From Saprospiraceae bacterium (lineage in GTDB: Bacteria > Bacteroidota > Bacteroidia > Chitinophagales > Saprospiraceae): a DNA stretch of 64,000 nt. Position numbers and translations under genes: made by a program. Location: the NCBI GenBank assembly GCA_016714985.1, contig JADKBS010000015.1, forward strand, positions 62,001 to 126,000. Reading direction: 5' to 3'. A model generated the notes under the pieces. That model had not been told where the DNA came from. It made no database searches and saw nothing but the letters and a program-made list of their open reading frames with translations. Shown piece after piece: positions 49,994 through 59,456 of this stretch (its first letter is position 1; each line of letters begins with the position of its first letter).

Positions 49994-50577
49994 GAAACAG
50001 ACTCATTTTTGCCACTGGCAATCCGAACAAAATCAGGGAAGTACACGAACTGCTGGAAGGCATTTTTGAAGTAGGCGGCTTACAGGACATCGGCTGCCCG
50101 TTCGACCTGCCGGAGACCAGCCCCACTATTGAAGGCAATGCGCAGCAAAAAGCCCGATATGTCTTTGAAAACTATGGCGTGGACTGCTTTTCGGAGGATA
50201 CTGGGTTGGAGATTGAAGCGCTGAACGGAGAGCCGGGCGTAAATTCGGCCCACTTTGCGGGCGAGGGCAGGAACGCCCAAGACAATATGGATTTGGTGCT
50301 TCGCAAAATGGCCGGGGAAGCAAACCGCAAAGCCCGGTTTTATACCGTCATCGCCCTGATTTTGAACGGTGAGGAGCATCTTTTCGAGGGCATTGCCGAA
50401 GGCACCATACGCCACGTGCCCAGCGGAATAGGCGGTTTTGGCTACGACCCCATCTTCCAACCCAATGGATTTGAGCATACTTTTGCGGAGCTGACCAAGC
50501 AGGAAAAAAATGAAATTAGCCACCGAGGGCAGGCCGTCCGCAAGTTGGTAAAGTTTTTGACAAGTTTAAATCACTGA
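49987..50577 (+). CDS. rdgB: XTP/dITP pyrophosphatase
   Basis: 196 residues. It opens LIFATGNPNKIREVHELL, with FSEDTGLEIEALNGEPGVNS (substrate/Mg site) near 72, and PSGIGGFGYDPIFQPNGF near 139, all signatures of the HAM1/RdgB family. It removes non-canonical purine triphosphates (XTP, dITP) from the nucleotide pool. The start lies inside an ATGATGA word array that contains other out-of-frame ATGs, so initiation there is ambiguous by one or two codons. Confidence 0.95.
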   Translation: MNGNRLIFATGNPNKIREVHELLEGIFEVGGLQDIGCPFDLPETSPTIEGNAQQKARYVFENYGVDCFSEDTGLEIEALNGEPGVNSAHFAGEGRNAQDNMDLVLRKMAGEANRKARFYTVIALILNGEEHLFEGIAEGTIRHVPSGIGGFGYDPIFQPNGFEHTFAELTKQEKNEISHRGQAVRKLVKFLTSLNH

Positions 50578-50663
50578 AAATCAATGCAAAAATTATCTTT
50601 GCAAGGTTTTTGATACGATAATATTCAATCCAAAACAGCAGCATTGAAAAAAAGGAGCTTGAA

Positions 50664-50712
50664 TCCACCGTTGGCCGTCCACCGTATGCCGTTGGCCGCC
50701 CACCGTCAACCG
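50664..50712. repeat. Word array, unit CCACCGTTGGCCGT
   Basis: Three imperfect copies (CCACCGTTGGCCGTCCACCG, TATGCCGTTGGCCGCCCACC, then GTCAACCG) ending 11 bases before the ATG at 50724. Confidence 0.75.
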
Positions 50713-50723
50713 AATATTGACCG

Positions 50724-51761
50724 ATGAACTCCGAGAATTTTCACGAATACGTCAAGAACCCCTCGATGCTCCACCAAGTGAGCTATCAGGAACTGAAGAG
50801 CCTGGTGCTCCAGTACCCGTATTCGCCCAACCTGCGTTACCTGCTCCTACTCAAAAGCCTCTTTGAAGAGAACAAGGACTTCGACCGCAACCAAGTGCTG
50901 GCATCGTTGACCAGTCCCGACCGGAAGAAGCTGCGCCTATTGGTGAAGCAGTACACCCGCATACGGGACATGCAGGAAAACTACGCTATTAACGAGGAGT
51001 TCCTGGAACTGAAAGACCTCTCCGTATTGGAAAACCTTGTGGAAGAACCCAACCCCGCCACGGTTGCTGCTCCTGTGCGCAAGGCGGAGGCCATCGTGCC
51101 TCCAGTTGCGTCCTCGGATCTTGACGAGGAAATTGAAGAGGACAGCGACCTTAGTTTCTTGCACAACCTGAATTTCGACAAGGAAGAAATCGCAGTGCTC
51201 GGCGAACTGGACGAGCCTGTAGCAGCCGTTGTGCCCGATATTGCGGAGCAACAAGTGGCCGATTCGCAATCGGAAACGGCCACCGAGAACATCGAACAGT
51301 TAAATGAGGTGGTGGAGATAGCTGCAACTGGAATCGGTATCACCGAGGCGCCAGCGCCTGTGGTCGAAACACCTGCCCCCGTACCTGCAATCCCCTTGGA
51401 AATTACCAATGAACAGGATGTGCAGCCAATGCCACGTCCCCGTTCCTCTTTCAATTCTTGGCTCAAACAGTTCAACCCGCCACAGGCGGGGCTTTTGAAT
51501 ACGGAATTGAAGGACATTTCGCTGAACAACCGCCCACATCATGTGCCGCCACCGCCGGTTTTTGAGGAAGGTCCAGAACAATTTGCCGAGCACAGCGTAG
51601 AAGAGGACGCCGAAATTGCCAGTGAAACCTTGGCGGTTTTGCTCGAAAAACAAAAGCTTTTTCCGAAAGCAATTTCAATGTATAAGCGATTACAGTTGAA
51701 ATATCCGGAAAAAAGCAGTTTATTTGCGGCCAAAATTGAAGAACTGAATAAGAAATTTTAA
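50724..51761 (+). CDS. Conserved Bacteroidota protein of unknown function, upstream of secG
   Basis: 345 residues, no signal peptide. The N-terminal ~95 residues are helical (VSYQELKSLVLQYPYSPNLR, YLLLLKSLFEENKDF) and resemble TPR-like packing. The middle (about 120-230) is acidic and Pro/Ala/Val-rich, probably disordered. The C-terminal ~90 residues (SFNSWLKQFNPPQAG and ETLAVLLEKQKLFPKAISMY, KRLQLKYPEKSSLFAAKIEE) again look TPR-like. I recognise the type as a conserved protein near secG in this phylum but know no function. The neighbour secG suggests an envelope-related role, by context only. Confidence 0.75.
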   Translation: MNSENFHEYVKNPSMLHQVSYQELKSLVLQYPYSPNLRYLLLLKSLFEENKDFDRNQVLASLTSPDRKKLRLLVKQYTRIRDMQENYAINEEFLELKDLSVLENLVEEPNPATVAAPVRKAEAIVPPVASSDLDEEIEEDSDLSFLHNLNFDKEEIAVLGELDEPVAAVVPDIAEQQVADSQSETATENIEQLNEVVEIAATGIGITEAPAPVVETPAPVPAIPLEITNEQDVQPMPRPRSSFNSWLKQFNPPQAGLLNTELKDISLNNRPHHVPPPPVFEEGPEQFAEHSVEEDAEIASETLAVLLEKQKLFPKAISMYKRLQLKYPEKSSLFAAKIEELNKKF

Positions 51762-51762
51762 A

Positions 51763-51843
51763 AAGACTTTAGAAAATAGACCTTAGACTTTAGAAATGCG
51801 TCGCTAATCTAATGTCTAACATCTAAAATCTAGCGTCTAAAAA
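51763..51843. repeat. Inverted word arrays, unit AGACTTTAGA / TCTAA
   Basis: Left 51763-51800 (AAGACTTTAGAAAATAGACC); right 51802-51843 (CTAATCTAATGTCTAACATC). It starts right after the stop codon and ends 10 bases before the secG ATG. Confidence 0.75.
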
Positions 51844-51853
51844 AATAGACATC

Positions 51854-52114
51854 ATGTTAGTTACCATGTCAATCTTCATAGCAATCGTGGCTTTTTTGCT
51901 GATTGCTTCTGTCTTGATTCAAAATCCAAAGGGTGGTGGCGTAGATGCCACTTTCGGTGCCCAAGCCAACCAAATGTTTGGTGTGGCCAAATCTGCCGAC
52001 CTGATTGAAAAAATCACTTGGGGCCTTGCTGCCACATTGATCATCCTCTGCGTACTCACCACGTTCATGTTGGGCGGCGGTACTGGTGGCCCAGAGATTC
52101 AGTCCGCTGGTTAA
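51854..52114 (+). CDS. secG: Preprotein translocase subunit SecG
   Basis: 86 residues. Two membrane helices (about 3-20 and 55-74) separated by the conserved loop IQNPKGGGVDATFGAQANQM and FGVAKSADLIEKITW. Gly-rich C-terminus. Accessory subunit of the SecYEG inner-membrane channel. A strong terminator follows at 52210-52246. Confidence 0.95.
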   Translation: MLVTMSIFIAIVAFLLIASVLIQNPKGGGVDATFGAQANQMFGVAKSADLIEKITWGLAATLIILCVLTTFMLGGGTGGPEIQSAG

Positions 52115-52119
52115 GCGTG

Positions 52120-52326
52120 GATTTGAGAAATTGGGAAATTAGGAAATTGAGAAATTGGTTTCCTGGATTAATCTCAAATTACAGCTTACAAACAATTGAA
52201 TTTCAATGGAATAGCTCTGAGCCTTATTTCGGCCAGAGCTATTTTGCTTAAACCACAATTAATCCTGAAAAGGATTCAACGCACTATTGAGCGGGCGCTC
52301 AATTTCCCAATATTCTAATTTTCTAC
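52120..52326. repeat. Inverted word arrays, unit GAAATTGGGAAATT
   Basis: Left 52120-52158 (GAGAAATTGGGAAATTAGG words) after secG; right 52300-52326 (CAATTTCCCAATATTCTAA) ending 5 bases before the ATG at 52332. The terminator of secG lies between them. Confidence 0.7.
52210..52246 (+). terminator. Terminator of secG
   Basis: AATAGCTCTG (52210-52219) and CAGAGCTATT (52234-52243) with an additional GCC/GGC pair, followed by a T-run. Confidence 0.8.
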
Positions 52327-52331
52327 TTTCC

Positions 52332-53000
52332 ATGCGAATAGCAGCAATCGTCCCCATGCGCCACTCCAGCGAGCGGGTGGTCGGAAAAAATTACCGTGAT
52401 TTTGCGGGCAAACCGCTCTACCACCATGTAGTCGAGCGCCTTTTGGCTTGTTCGGCCATCAGCCAAGTTGTGATTGACACGGACAGCCCCATCATTTTGG
52501 AGGACGCTGCCAAGTGCTTCCCAACTGTCACCTTGTTGGAGCGGCCAGTGCACCTGCGGGCAGGCGACATCCCAATGAACGACGTATTGCTGAACACCTT
52601 AAACCAGCTTGATGCCGACTTCTTCCTGCAAACGCACAGCACGAACCCTTTGCTCAGCGCTGAGTCCGTTGCGAAGGGGGTGGACATCTTCTTGAAGAAC
52701 TACCCGATTTACGATTCGCTTTTCACCGTGACCCGCCTCCAGACCCGCCTTTGGGACGAACTGGCCCGTGCCGTGAACCACAACCCGAACATTCTGCTGC
52801 GCACACAGGATTTGCCGCCGATTTACGAAGAGAACTCTTGCCTCTATATCTTCTCAAAAGAGATTTTGATGCGCAAGCACAACCGCATCGGCGACCGTCC
52901 CTTTATGCTCGAAATCACGAAAGAGGAGGCGCAGGACATTGATGTGGAGATTGAGTTCCGGATTGCGGAGTTTTTGATGAAGGCGAGGATGGGAGCGTAA
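52332..53000 (+). CDS. Acylneuraminate/CMP-sugar cytidylyltransferase-like protein
   Basis: 222 residues from the ATG at 52332. It opens IAAIVPMRHSSERVVGKNYR, the CTP-binding loop of CMP-sialic acid and CMP-KDO synthetases; later QTHSTNPLLSAESVAKGVDI and PIYEENSCLYIFSKEIL. The family activates a nonulosonic or related acid sugar with CTP, supplying donors for surface glycans. No sialic-acid synthase or other nonulosonate gene is next to it, so the sugar is open. The flanking spacers carry inverted repeats on both sides. Confidence 0.88.
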   Translation: MRIAAIVPMRHSSERVVGKNYRDFAGKPLYHHVVERLLACSAISQVVIDTDSPIILEDAAKCFPTVTLLERPVHLRAGDIPMNDVLLNTLNQLDADFFLQTHSTNPLLSAESVAKGVDIFLKNYPIYDSLFTVTRLQTRLWDELARAVNHNPNILLRTQDLPPIYEENSCLYIFSKEILMRKHNRIGDRPFMLEITKEEAQDIDVEIEFRIAEFLMKARMGA

Positions 53001-53065
53001 ACGGATGGGGATTTGGCGGTTCTTCGCAGAAAAACCGCCAAATCCCGTTTTTATACTTTTGGCCA

Positions 53066-53215
53066 TTATAGCTCACGCCGCCAAATTTTGGGATGAGTAC
53101 CTCGGTTGATAAAGGTTGATGAAGTTGAAAAGGGTTCTTGCCTACCGGCAGGCAGGGATTATCAACCCTTTTCAACTTCATCAACCCTGCACAGGACATG
53201 GCGGCTCGCAGTATA
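53066..53215. repeat. Putative non-autonomous element, copy 1
   Basis: Begins TTATAGCTCACGCCG (53066-53080) and ends GCGGCTCGCAGTATA (53201-53215). The same two boundaries, 15/15 and 14/15 identical, enclose 60249-60565. The interior differs: here it holds the GGTTGATGAAGTTG hairpin and a TGCCTACCGGCAGGCA palindrome. No ORF inside, so any movement would need a transposase elsewhere. Confidence 0.5.
53114..53186. terminator. Bidirectional 23-bp hairpin between convergent genes
   Basis: Perfect arms 53114-53136 (begins GGTTGATGAAG) and 53164-53186, with a nested TGCCT/AGGCA palindrome in the loop. It sits between the convergent CMP-sugar and SprB-type genes, where it can end both transcripts. 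Confidence 0.6.
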
Positions 53216-53223
53216 GAATCGCA

Positions 53224-56200
53224 TCATTTTAAGAGCGTAAAATCACCCTTGTACAGCAGCTTGCGCCCATCAATGAACTCCACTTCTATGGCATATACGA
53301 ACATGGCGGGCCTCATCCGTTGACCACGGAATTCCCCGTCCCAGCCTACTGTACCGTCGTTGGAAGGAACGATGTCCTGTTCTTCAAACATGAGCTCGCC
53401 CCAGCGGTCGTAAACCCTGAAAGCATTGATTCGGAGTACACCCAACCCAGTAAAAACTTGAAACTTGTCGTTGATGCCATCACCATTGGGAGAAAAGACG
53501 TTCGGGATATAGACATTGCGGTTATTGTCTATGTCCACGAACACCTGTGCCATTGCGGAGCAACCATTGACATCAACTATGGTCAACGTGTAGGTCGCTG
53601 GCTCGATGGCAAGTACCCTTGGGTTCTTGCAGTCGAAGCAGGAAAGCCCCTCGGCAGGCGTCCAAAGGAATGTGTCTATTGGGAAAGCCGAAACAATGGT
53701 TGGATCCAAGGTCGTCAGCGAGTCGCCCAATTCCACCTCAATGCTCGGTGGCAGTACCACCGTAATTTCAGGTGGCTCAGCTATAGTAATGGTGGTATCC
53801 ACCACGCAGCCATTGAAAACATCCTGCACTTCGATGGTATGGTCGCCAGCCACAACGGGGCAAGCTTGGCCCAATGCCAGTTGGATACAGGTTCCACTTG
53901 AAAATACATACGCAGCGTTCGAGTTGCCGCCCCAAACCGTATCAACGGTGATGGTGGTGGTTTGGCCAAAGCACTGGATCTGAGCCGCTTCGCCCAATCG
54001 GAACTGGATGGGAGGAGGCTCAGACAAAGTATGGGTCAGGGAGTCGGTGCAACCCTCTGGGTCAACCACGGTAATGGAATAGTTGCCAGCAGCAAGCCCC
54101 GTCGCAGTTGCCTCGGTAGTGCCTGCTACACTGTTTTGCCATAAATAAACGAGGTTGCCCAAATTCCCACCTTGTGCCACCACTGAGATGGACCCATCCG
54201 GCTCGCCGGGACAGCTGAGGTTTTGGGTCTGCGTCGGATTCAGGAACACCTCAAAAGGCAGGGGCTGAACGATGGCCACGGAATGCGAGAAATTGCAGTT
54301 TTTAGCATCCGTAATCATCGCCGTGTAGGTGCCTACGGCCAAGTCTGATAGTACAGGCCCAACAGTTCCATCTTGCCAAACAATATCGTAAGGGGCTGTG
54401 CCACCGCTGGGCATGAGGGTGATTTGACCATCGGAGAGGCCGTTGCAGCTTACATTCTCAATGTCCTGGCCTGGCATGATGGGCAGCGGGGCAGGAATAT
54501 CAACAAAAAAAGTATCGTTGCAAACGCCATCTGAAACGATGAGCCGCTGCGAACCAGCACAAAGTTGTTGCGCCGAGCTAACTGCTACGTTGTTGTCGGT
54601 TTCACCACTTATCCATATGAAATTGAATGAGCCAGGAGTGCCATCACTGTAAAGTGCAGCGCCTGTGGCGGTGCCATCACATGTTTGCCCAACGTTGGCG
54701 CAGCTAACCGAGTCAATGGCCGAAAATGTGGCAACAATGGATGGAGGGTCGTCAAGGGTGATGCTTCCCATTGCTGGCGGACATCCATTGGCACCGCTTA
54801 CCGTAACATTGTAGGTGCCAGCCGTCAGGCCGGGATTCGAGTTGAACCCAAGCCCAGAAAGGCCGTTCGACCAGTCGAATTGGTAGGGCAATGCGCCGCC
54901 GCTGACGAAGGCTATCACCTGCCCGCCGCCGAGGCCGGGGCAATTGGGTGGGGTCGTTTGGAAGCTGTCAATGACGATTTGAGAACTGGCCAACACTTCG
55001 GCCATTCCGATAATATTGCAGCCGCCCGCATCCGTAATAGTGACGGTATAGCTGCCGGGCGGCAAATTGCTGATAGTCGCTCCAGATTGATTGTTTGACC
55101 ATTGCACACTGGTAACTGGAAAGTTCCCGGGCATAAAGGTCACGGTCAGGCTGCCATCCGTACTGTTGGCGCAGGAGACCATATCGTCGGGCAAGTTGGT
55201 GATGCTCGGAGGGGTTGGCGCCGAAATATTGATGGCCAAAAGAGAATCCCTGCAACCGTCGGAATCCAATACCGTAACGGAGTAGCTGCCAGCAGAAAGG
55301 TTGGTTGCCACGCTGCTGTTGCCAGTATTGGCATTTGCGCTCCAAGTATAGGTATAGGATGGCGTACCGCCAATGGGCTGTACAACAATGCTACCGTTGC
55401 CGCCGGGCACACAACTTTCGTTTTGCGAAGCAACAAGGACAAGATCCAAATCAGTGGCTCCCCCCATCACAAAATTAGTATCCAGTACACAGCCATCTGG
55501 AGTTTCAATGACCAAGTTCAGGTTGCCAGCACATAATCCGACCATTTGGGAGGAATTATTGGTTTCGGCCACTGGCGGAGGTGGTACTGGCGAGCCAGAC
55601 CAGTCGAAATTAAAGGTTGTATTGGGATTTCCGCCTGTCGTGAATGCTGTCACCAAAATCTCCCCGCTACAAGGACTGCCACAGCCAATCCCATTAAAGA
55701 GGACGTTGAAGTCAAGCAGTTTGATAACAGGCACGAAGATGTTTTGATCAATTGAGCAGCCATTGAAGTCCGTGACAATTAAGGGGTAAAAGTCAGACTC
55801 CAAACCGAGGACAGAGGTGGAAGTGTTTACTTGCGTGAACCCGCCTGCGATGGTCGGGAAGGTGATGGTATAATCTTGAAGGGCATTGGGGGTTCCACCA
55901 CTTACCGTGACGAATATCGTACCATCGCCAATGCCCGTGCAAGTTGCTGGCGTTGTGTTTACGATCACGTTCAAGGGCGTAGGTTCGTCCAGGAACGTCA
56001 AACCGACCAGCGTACAGGCCGGGTTGGCATTGTTCGTCACCGTGACGGTATAATTGCCGGAGACAAGGTTGCCCACCATACTGCCCGAACCGGGCACGCT
56101 CCAAGCAAAGCTGTAATTGTTCAGCGGGTTCAAAACGGGCATACCTCCCGAAATAAGGTTAGCCGTGAGGCTACCGTTGGCATCCCCGTTGCATAGCGGC

Positions 56201-57822
56201 TCAACGCTGGCAAAATTGATGGCAAGTGGGGGAGGTCCAGCAACTATGACCTGTTGGGTCTTTGAGGAAGTCGGATTGTCGCTGTCCAACACGGTGACGC
56301 TGTAGGTGCCTGCGGCAAGGTTGGTGGCGGTGAAATTACCACCACTGATATTGACGGTGCCAGGGCCACCGGTGGGGCCGCCGTTCACGTTCTGCCAAGT
56401 GACTTGGTAGGGGGCAACGCCATTGCTCACGGTGATGGTGAAACTGCCATTCGAGCCATTAGGGCAGGTGACTGGCGTTGTGGTGAAATTCATCAAAATC
56501 GCCGAATTGGACACGCAGACAGTGCCGTCCAAGCCATTGAAGCCAAGTTGAGCACCTTGCGCATTGACAATGTCAATCGGGCCGCCAGAAGGGCTAATGA
56601 AGGAAACATTGGTACAATCTCCATCCCCGCCAATGACGTTAAAGCAGACCTGGTATAAGACCGCACCATCTGGCAAGGTCACGCCGGCCAAAGGGTTAAA
56701 CCAAACAAGGATAAGGGTATCGCCCAAATTACTGTTGAAATTGGTAATGGGTGAGAAGTTGGGCATCATGGGATTGAGGTTGGTCACATTTGAGAACTGC
56801 AAGACCGTCTCATCCCACGTCAGACCGTAATTCATGCCGGCAATATTGTTAAACCCAGCTTCATTGGTCACGTTCAAGCAGATAAGGTCACCGGGCACTG
56901 CCGAAAGGGATTGCACGCTTTGCGTCACGCTGGTACAACCACTCATGTTCGCAAACAGGGTCAAGTCACAACTCTTGCCGTCCTCCACGTCTATCCGGTA
57001 AACGCCAGCTACAGGTACTTGAAACTCAACCGTTGAGCCATGTGTGTATGGCCCACCTACGACCGTACCTTTTACTGAGTTATTGCCAACCAATGTAATG
57101 TCAAAACTATAGCTGGTGCTGCCGTCGAATTCCGGTAGGCCACCAGAAATCACAAAACTTCCCTCACAACCGCTTAGCCCCGAATTGGTGTTCACAGGGG
57201 TGGCTTCTATTCTGTTGAGGTAAACAACAGCGAATGCCTCGGCCACGTTCATGTTCACACATGGCCCAGCGGGGCCGCCTCCTTGTGATTCATAGGTGTT
57301 TGGGAACTGGTCAATGGTGATGGGCGCAAACCATAGCAGCACAGGGTCGCCATTGTTGAAGAGGTTTTGTGAAACCCCCGAATTGTTAAAGGTAATGTTA
57401 CCGCTTTGTTGTCCCCCCGCCGTGATCCAAAGGTTGTTGGTAGGCGCTGGGTTGTCAATGATGCAGGGGTCGGTCAAGATGGTAGCGAGGTCAGGCCCAC
57501 TAATGGTCGGTTCGCAGTTCAAGTAAGCATACGTAATACCTGCCTGGCCTGGCACAGGGTCGCCTGTAAGGTTGGCGTTGCCGTTGTGGACGATTCCAAT
57601 CTCGTCACCGAAGCAGAAGTAAATCGTGTCGAGGTCAATATCGTTGCTGCTGCCCTGAAAATTGTTGAAGGAAATAGTGCCTGCAAACTGGTCGGCACAG
57701 GCCATTGCTTTTTCGCCTTCCAACTGCGAGGATGGCTTCGCTAACTGGATAGGCATCGGGGTTTGGGCCATTGCCTTGCCAGCAAACAGTATTATGAGCA
57801 ATGGGATGATTTTGTAGTACAT
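53224..57822 (-). CDS. SprB-type giant surface adhesin with cohesin-like domain and type B T9SS signal
   Basis: 1532 residues from the ATG at 57822, where MYYKIIPLLIILFAGKAMAQ is the signal peptide. The N-terminal part (about 40-290) is unassigned. About 300-435 is cohesin-like (PGDLICLNVTNEAGFNNIAG, MNYGLTWDETVLQF). About 440-1385 contain eleven SprB-type repeats (VTCPNGSNGSFTITVSNGVA, PYQVTW; VSCANSTDGSLTV; VSCNGLSDGQITLMPSGG and others, each ending in a YSVTVLDSDGC-like strand). The last ~90 residues (VYIPNVFSPNGDGINDKFQV, YDRWGELMFE, GWDGEFRGQRMRPAMFVY) are the gliding-motility-type sorting domain. By family it is a surface adhesin, in gliding species moved along the cell. A TAAATTTG promoter lies 43 bases upstream of the ATG. 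Confidence 0.92.
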   Translation of the reverse strand: MYYKIIPLLIILFAGKAMAQTPMPIQLAKPSSQLEGEKAMACADQFAGTISFNNFQGSSNDIDLDTIYFCFGDEIGIVHNGNANLTGDPVPGQAGITYAYLNCEPTISGPDLATILTDPCIIDNPAPTNNLWITAGGQQSGNITFNNSGVSQNLFNNGDPVLLWFAPITIDQFPNTYESQGGGPAGPCVNMNVAEAFAVVYLNRIEATPVNTNSGLSGCEGSFVISGGLPEFDGSTSYSFDITLVGNNSVKGTVVGGPYTHGSTVEFQVPVAGVYRIDVEDGKSCDLTLFANMSGCTSVTQSVQSLSAVPGDLICLNVTNEAGFNNIAGMNYGLTWDETVLQFSNVTNLNPMMPNFSPITNFNSNLGDTLILVWFNPLAGVTLPDGAVLYQVCFNVIGGDGDCTNVSFISPSGGPIDIVNAQGAQLGFNGLDGTVCVSNSAILMNFTTTPVTCPNGSNGSFTITVSNGVAPYQVTWQNVNGGPTGGPGTVNISGGNFTATNLAAGTYSVTVLDSDNPTSSKTQQVIVAGPPPLAINFASVEPLCNGDANGSLTANLISGGMPVLNPLNNYSFAWSVPGSGSMVGNLVSGNYTVTVTNNANPACTLVGLTFLDEPTPLNVIVNTTPATCTGIGDGTIFVTVSGGTPNALQDYTITFPTIAGGFTQVNTSTSVLGLESDFYPLIVTDFNGCSIDQNIFVPVIKLLDFNVLFNGIGCGSPCSGEILVTAFTTGGNPNTTFNFDWSGSPVPPPPVAETNNSSQMVGLCAGNLNLVIETPDGCVLDTNFVMGGATDLDLVLVASQNESCVPGGNGSIVVQPIGGTPSYTYTWSANANTGNSSVATNLSAGSYSVTVLDSDGCRDSLLAINISAPTPPSITNLPDDMVSCANSTDGSLTVTFMPGNFPVTSVQWSNNQSGATISNLPPGSYTVTITDAGGCNIIGMAEVLASSQIVIDSFQTTPPNCPGLGGGQVIAFVSGGALPYQFDWSNGLSGLGFNSNPGLTAGTYNVTVSGANGCPPAMGSITLDDPPSIVATFSAIDSVSCANVGQTCDGTATGAALYSDGTPGSFNFIWISGETDNNVAVSSAQQLCAGSQRLIVSDGVCNDTFFVDIPAPLPIMPGQDIENVSCNGLSDGQITLMPSGGTAPYDIVWQDGTVGPVLSDLAVGTYTAMITDAKNCNFSHSVAIVQPLPFEVFLNPTQTQNLSCPGEPDGSISVVAQGGNLGNLVYLWQNSVAGTTEATATGLAAGNYSITVVDPEGCTDSLTHTLSEPPPIQFRLGEAAQIQCFGQTTTITVDTVWGGNSNAAYVFSSGTCIQLALGQACPVVAGDHTIEVQDVFNGCVVDTTITIAEPPEITVVLPPSIEVELGDSLTTLDPTIVSAFPIDTFLWTPAEGLSCFDCKNPRVLAIEPATYTLTIVDVNGCSAMAQVFVDIDNNRNVYIPNVFSPNGDGINDKFQVFTGLGVLRINAFRVYDRWGELMFEEQDIVPSNDGTVGWDGEFRGQRMRPAMFVYAIEVEFIDGRKLLYKGDFTLLK

Positions 57823-57864
57823 GTCGGATTGATTGTGAATGAGATAGCAAAGGCTTATAAAAAG

Positions 57865-57899
57865 CAAATTTACCAAGTTTACTTGAACGGGTTTTACAA
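57865..57899 (-). promoter_or_regulatory. Promoter of the SprB-type gene
   Basis: On the minus strand, TTG (57897-57899), 24 bases, then TAAATTTG followed by C (57865-57872), matching the Bacteroidota TTG / TAnnTTTG form. Confidence 0.6.
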
Positions 57900-58286
57900 C
57901 AACTTGGTTTCAGGCATTTTGTCCCAAATCTGCCAAGTGAATTGCGAAATGGCTGGCATAACAACGATTAAAGGATTGACCTAATTTTACGATTGGCATC
58001 GGGTTTGTGACGGGCATTTCCCCCAACACTTTATACTTATGCCAAATACCACGCTTTTGTTTAGTCAAACCAGTTGTTTTTCCATGTCACAAAATCACAG
58101 GTTCAGCTATTGCGGCTCGAACGCCTTGTATTACTTGGCTTTTTGTCATTTTTTGGCGCTGAAAAAATTGGGTTCGAATATCTTAGCATAAAAAAAATAT
58201 TTTTGGCCATGTTTGGGAATAATTGAGCAAAATCAGGCATCACAAGGTCAATGCACATTTATTTTTGACTGGCCAAATGCCATCGG

Positions 58287-58318
58287 TTGCATGTCACAGG
58301 TTTTGTGCCTTATCTTTG
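58287..58318 (+). promoter_or_regulatory. Promoter of the beta-helix gene
   Basis: TTG (58287-58289), 21 bases, TATCTTTG (58311-58318) followed by C. Exact Bacteroidota consensus; the transcript start would be about 58325, leaving a leader of about 108 bases. Confidence 0.7.
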
Positions 58319-58432
58319 CACTGCAAGTTTTCTCCTTCCTCAGCTACACAAGATTTTATTTCCCTCCTTCGTTTTTCCCCCGTTGTTCTATTTGACAGTC
58401 TTACGTTATTAACCAAAACAAACACACTTTTA

Positions 58433-59446
58433 ATGAAAAACACTATCCTGCCCCTGTTGCTGGTATTGGGATTTGCGGCAAACGCTTTGGCCAAAGTAAT
58501 CTACGTAAAACAAGACGGCACTGGTAATGGCACCAGTTGGGCAAACGCTTTTGGCGACCTACAACAGGCACTTACCTCAGCCACCTTCGGCACGGAAATT
58601 TGGGTGGCAGAAGGCACCTACTATCCTACCCAATGCGCAATTTGCAGCCCTGCACAACGAGGCATTTCTTTCCAAGTTCCCGGCGGCGTGAAACTGTATG
58701 GCGGCTTCAACGGCACGGAATCCAGCCTGGGGCAGCGCAAATGGTTCGCCCATCCGACCAAACTGAGCGGCGAAATTGGCACCGAATCTGATACCGACAA
58801 TTCTTACACCGTAGTCTATTTCAAAAATGCCGATGCAGGCACCATGCTCGATGGCTTCGTCGTAACGGGCGGCCATGCCGATGGCTGGACCAGTGTGGGC
58901 AACCCGACCCGTGCCGGTGGCGCTATTTTCAACGATGGCTCCGGCAAAGGGGGTCGCTCCACGCTCCATGTCAAGAACTGCGTGTTTCTTGAAAATTATG
59001 CCGAGGAAGGCGGTGCCATCTTCAACAATGGCCACATGGGCGAGGCCGTCCTCGAACTCGACAACTGCACCTTCGTTAGCAATCGGGCAGGCAAGGGCGG
59101 CGGCGGCATCTTCAGCAACAACGACCTTGGCCTTGGCAAGCTGGAACTCAAGAAATGCAAGTTCGTGAAAAACCAAGCCTCGTTCGGAGGCGCTGTTTTC
59201 ATCACCCAAAAAGGCGGCGCAGGAAAGAACCAAATCGTCTCCACCAATTTCGTGGCCAACAAGGCCACAGCCGGCAGCGCCCTGTTCTCATTGGGCCTGG
59301 AGGAGGTCTTCCAACCCGATTTTTTCCTTTGTGATTATATCAACAACGAGAGCAAGGAGGGCGATGAGCTTTTTTTCTGCCCTGAATGCTCAGTGCCCCA
59401 GCACCTGCTCAACATGCTGGCTGTCAACGTTTCCGAGAAGCTTTAA
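58433..59446 (+). CDS. Right-handed parallel beta-helix surface protein, paralogue of the 1-608 gene
   Basis: 337 residues from the ATG at 58433, which begins a signal peptide (NTILPLLLVLGFAANALA); the open frame to 58223 runs through the promoter and is rejected. Entry motif VIYVKQDGTGNGTSWANAFG and GTEIWVAEGTYYPTQ, then FNGTESSLGQRKW and MLDGFVVTGGHADG, each with a direct counterpart in the protein at 1-608. Rungs follow (NCVFLENYAEEGGAIFNNGH, NCTFVSNRAGKGGGGIFSNN). It has no T9SS tail and ends NMLAVNVSEKL, so the C-terminus may be shortened. Secreted; function unknown. Confidence 0.88.
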   Translation: MKNTILPLLLVLGFAANALAKVIYVKQDGTGNGTSWANAFGDLQQALTSATFGTEIWVAEGTYYPTQCAICSPAQRGISFQVPGGVKLYGGFNGTESSLGQRKWFAHPTKLSGEIGTESDTDNSYTVVYFKNADAGTMLDGFVVTGGHADGWTSVGNPTRAGGAIFNDGSGKGGRSTLHVKNCVFLENYAEEGGAIFNNGHMGEAVLELDNCTFVSNRAGKGGGGIFSNNDLGLGKLELKKCKFVKNQASFGGAVFITQKGGAGKNQIVSTNFVANKATAGSALFSLGLEEVFQPDFFLCDYINNESKEGDELFFCPECSVPQHLLNMLAVNVSEKL

Positions 59447-59456
59447 GAAAATGAGG

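Larger units (their letters stand above)
57823..58432. other. Divergent intergenic region
   Basis: 610 bases between the divergent SprB-type and beta-helix genes. Contains promoters for both (57865-57899 minus, 58287-58318 plus), another TATTTTTG at about 58198-58205, and otherwise AT-rich DNA without repeats or a credible gene. Confidence 0.55.

Noticed and set aside
49902..50138. N-terminal extension of PrmC
   Set aside because: It overlaps the divergent rdgB gene and lacks similarity to the family.
53598..53983. Long plus-strand frames opposite the SprB-type gene
   Set aside because: They are antisense shadows of a repetitive coding sequence with no recognisable protein features.
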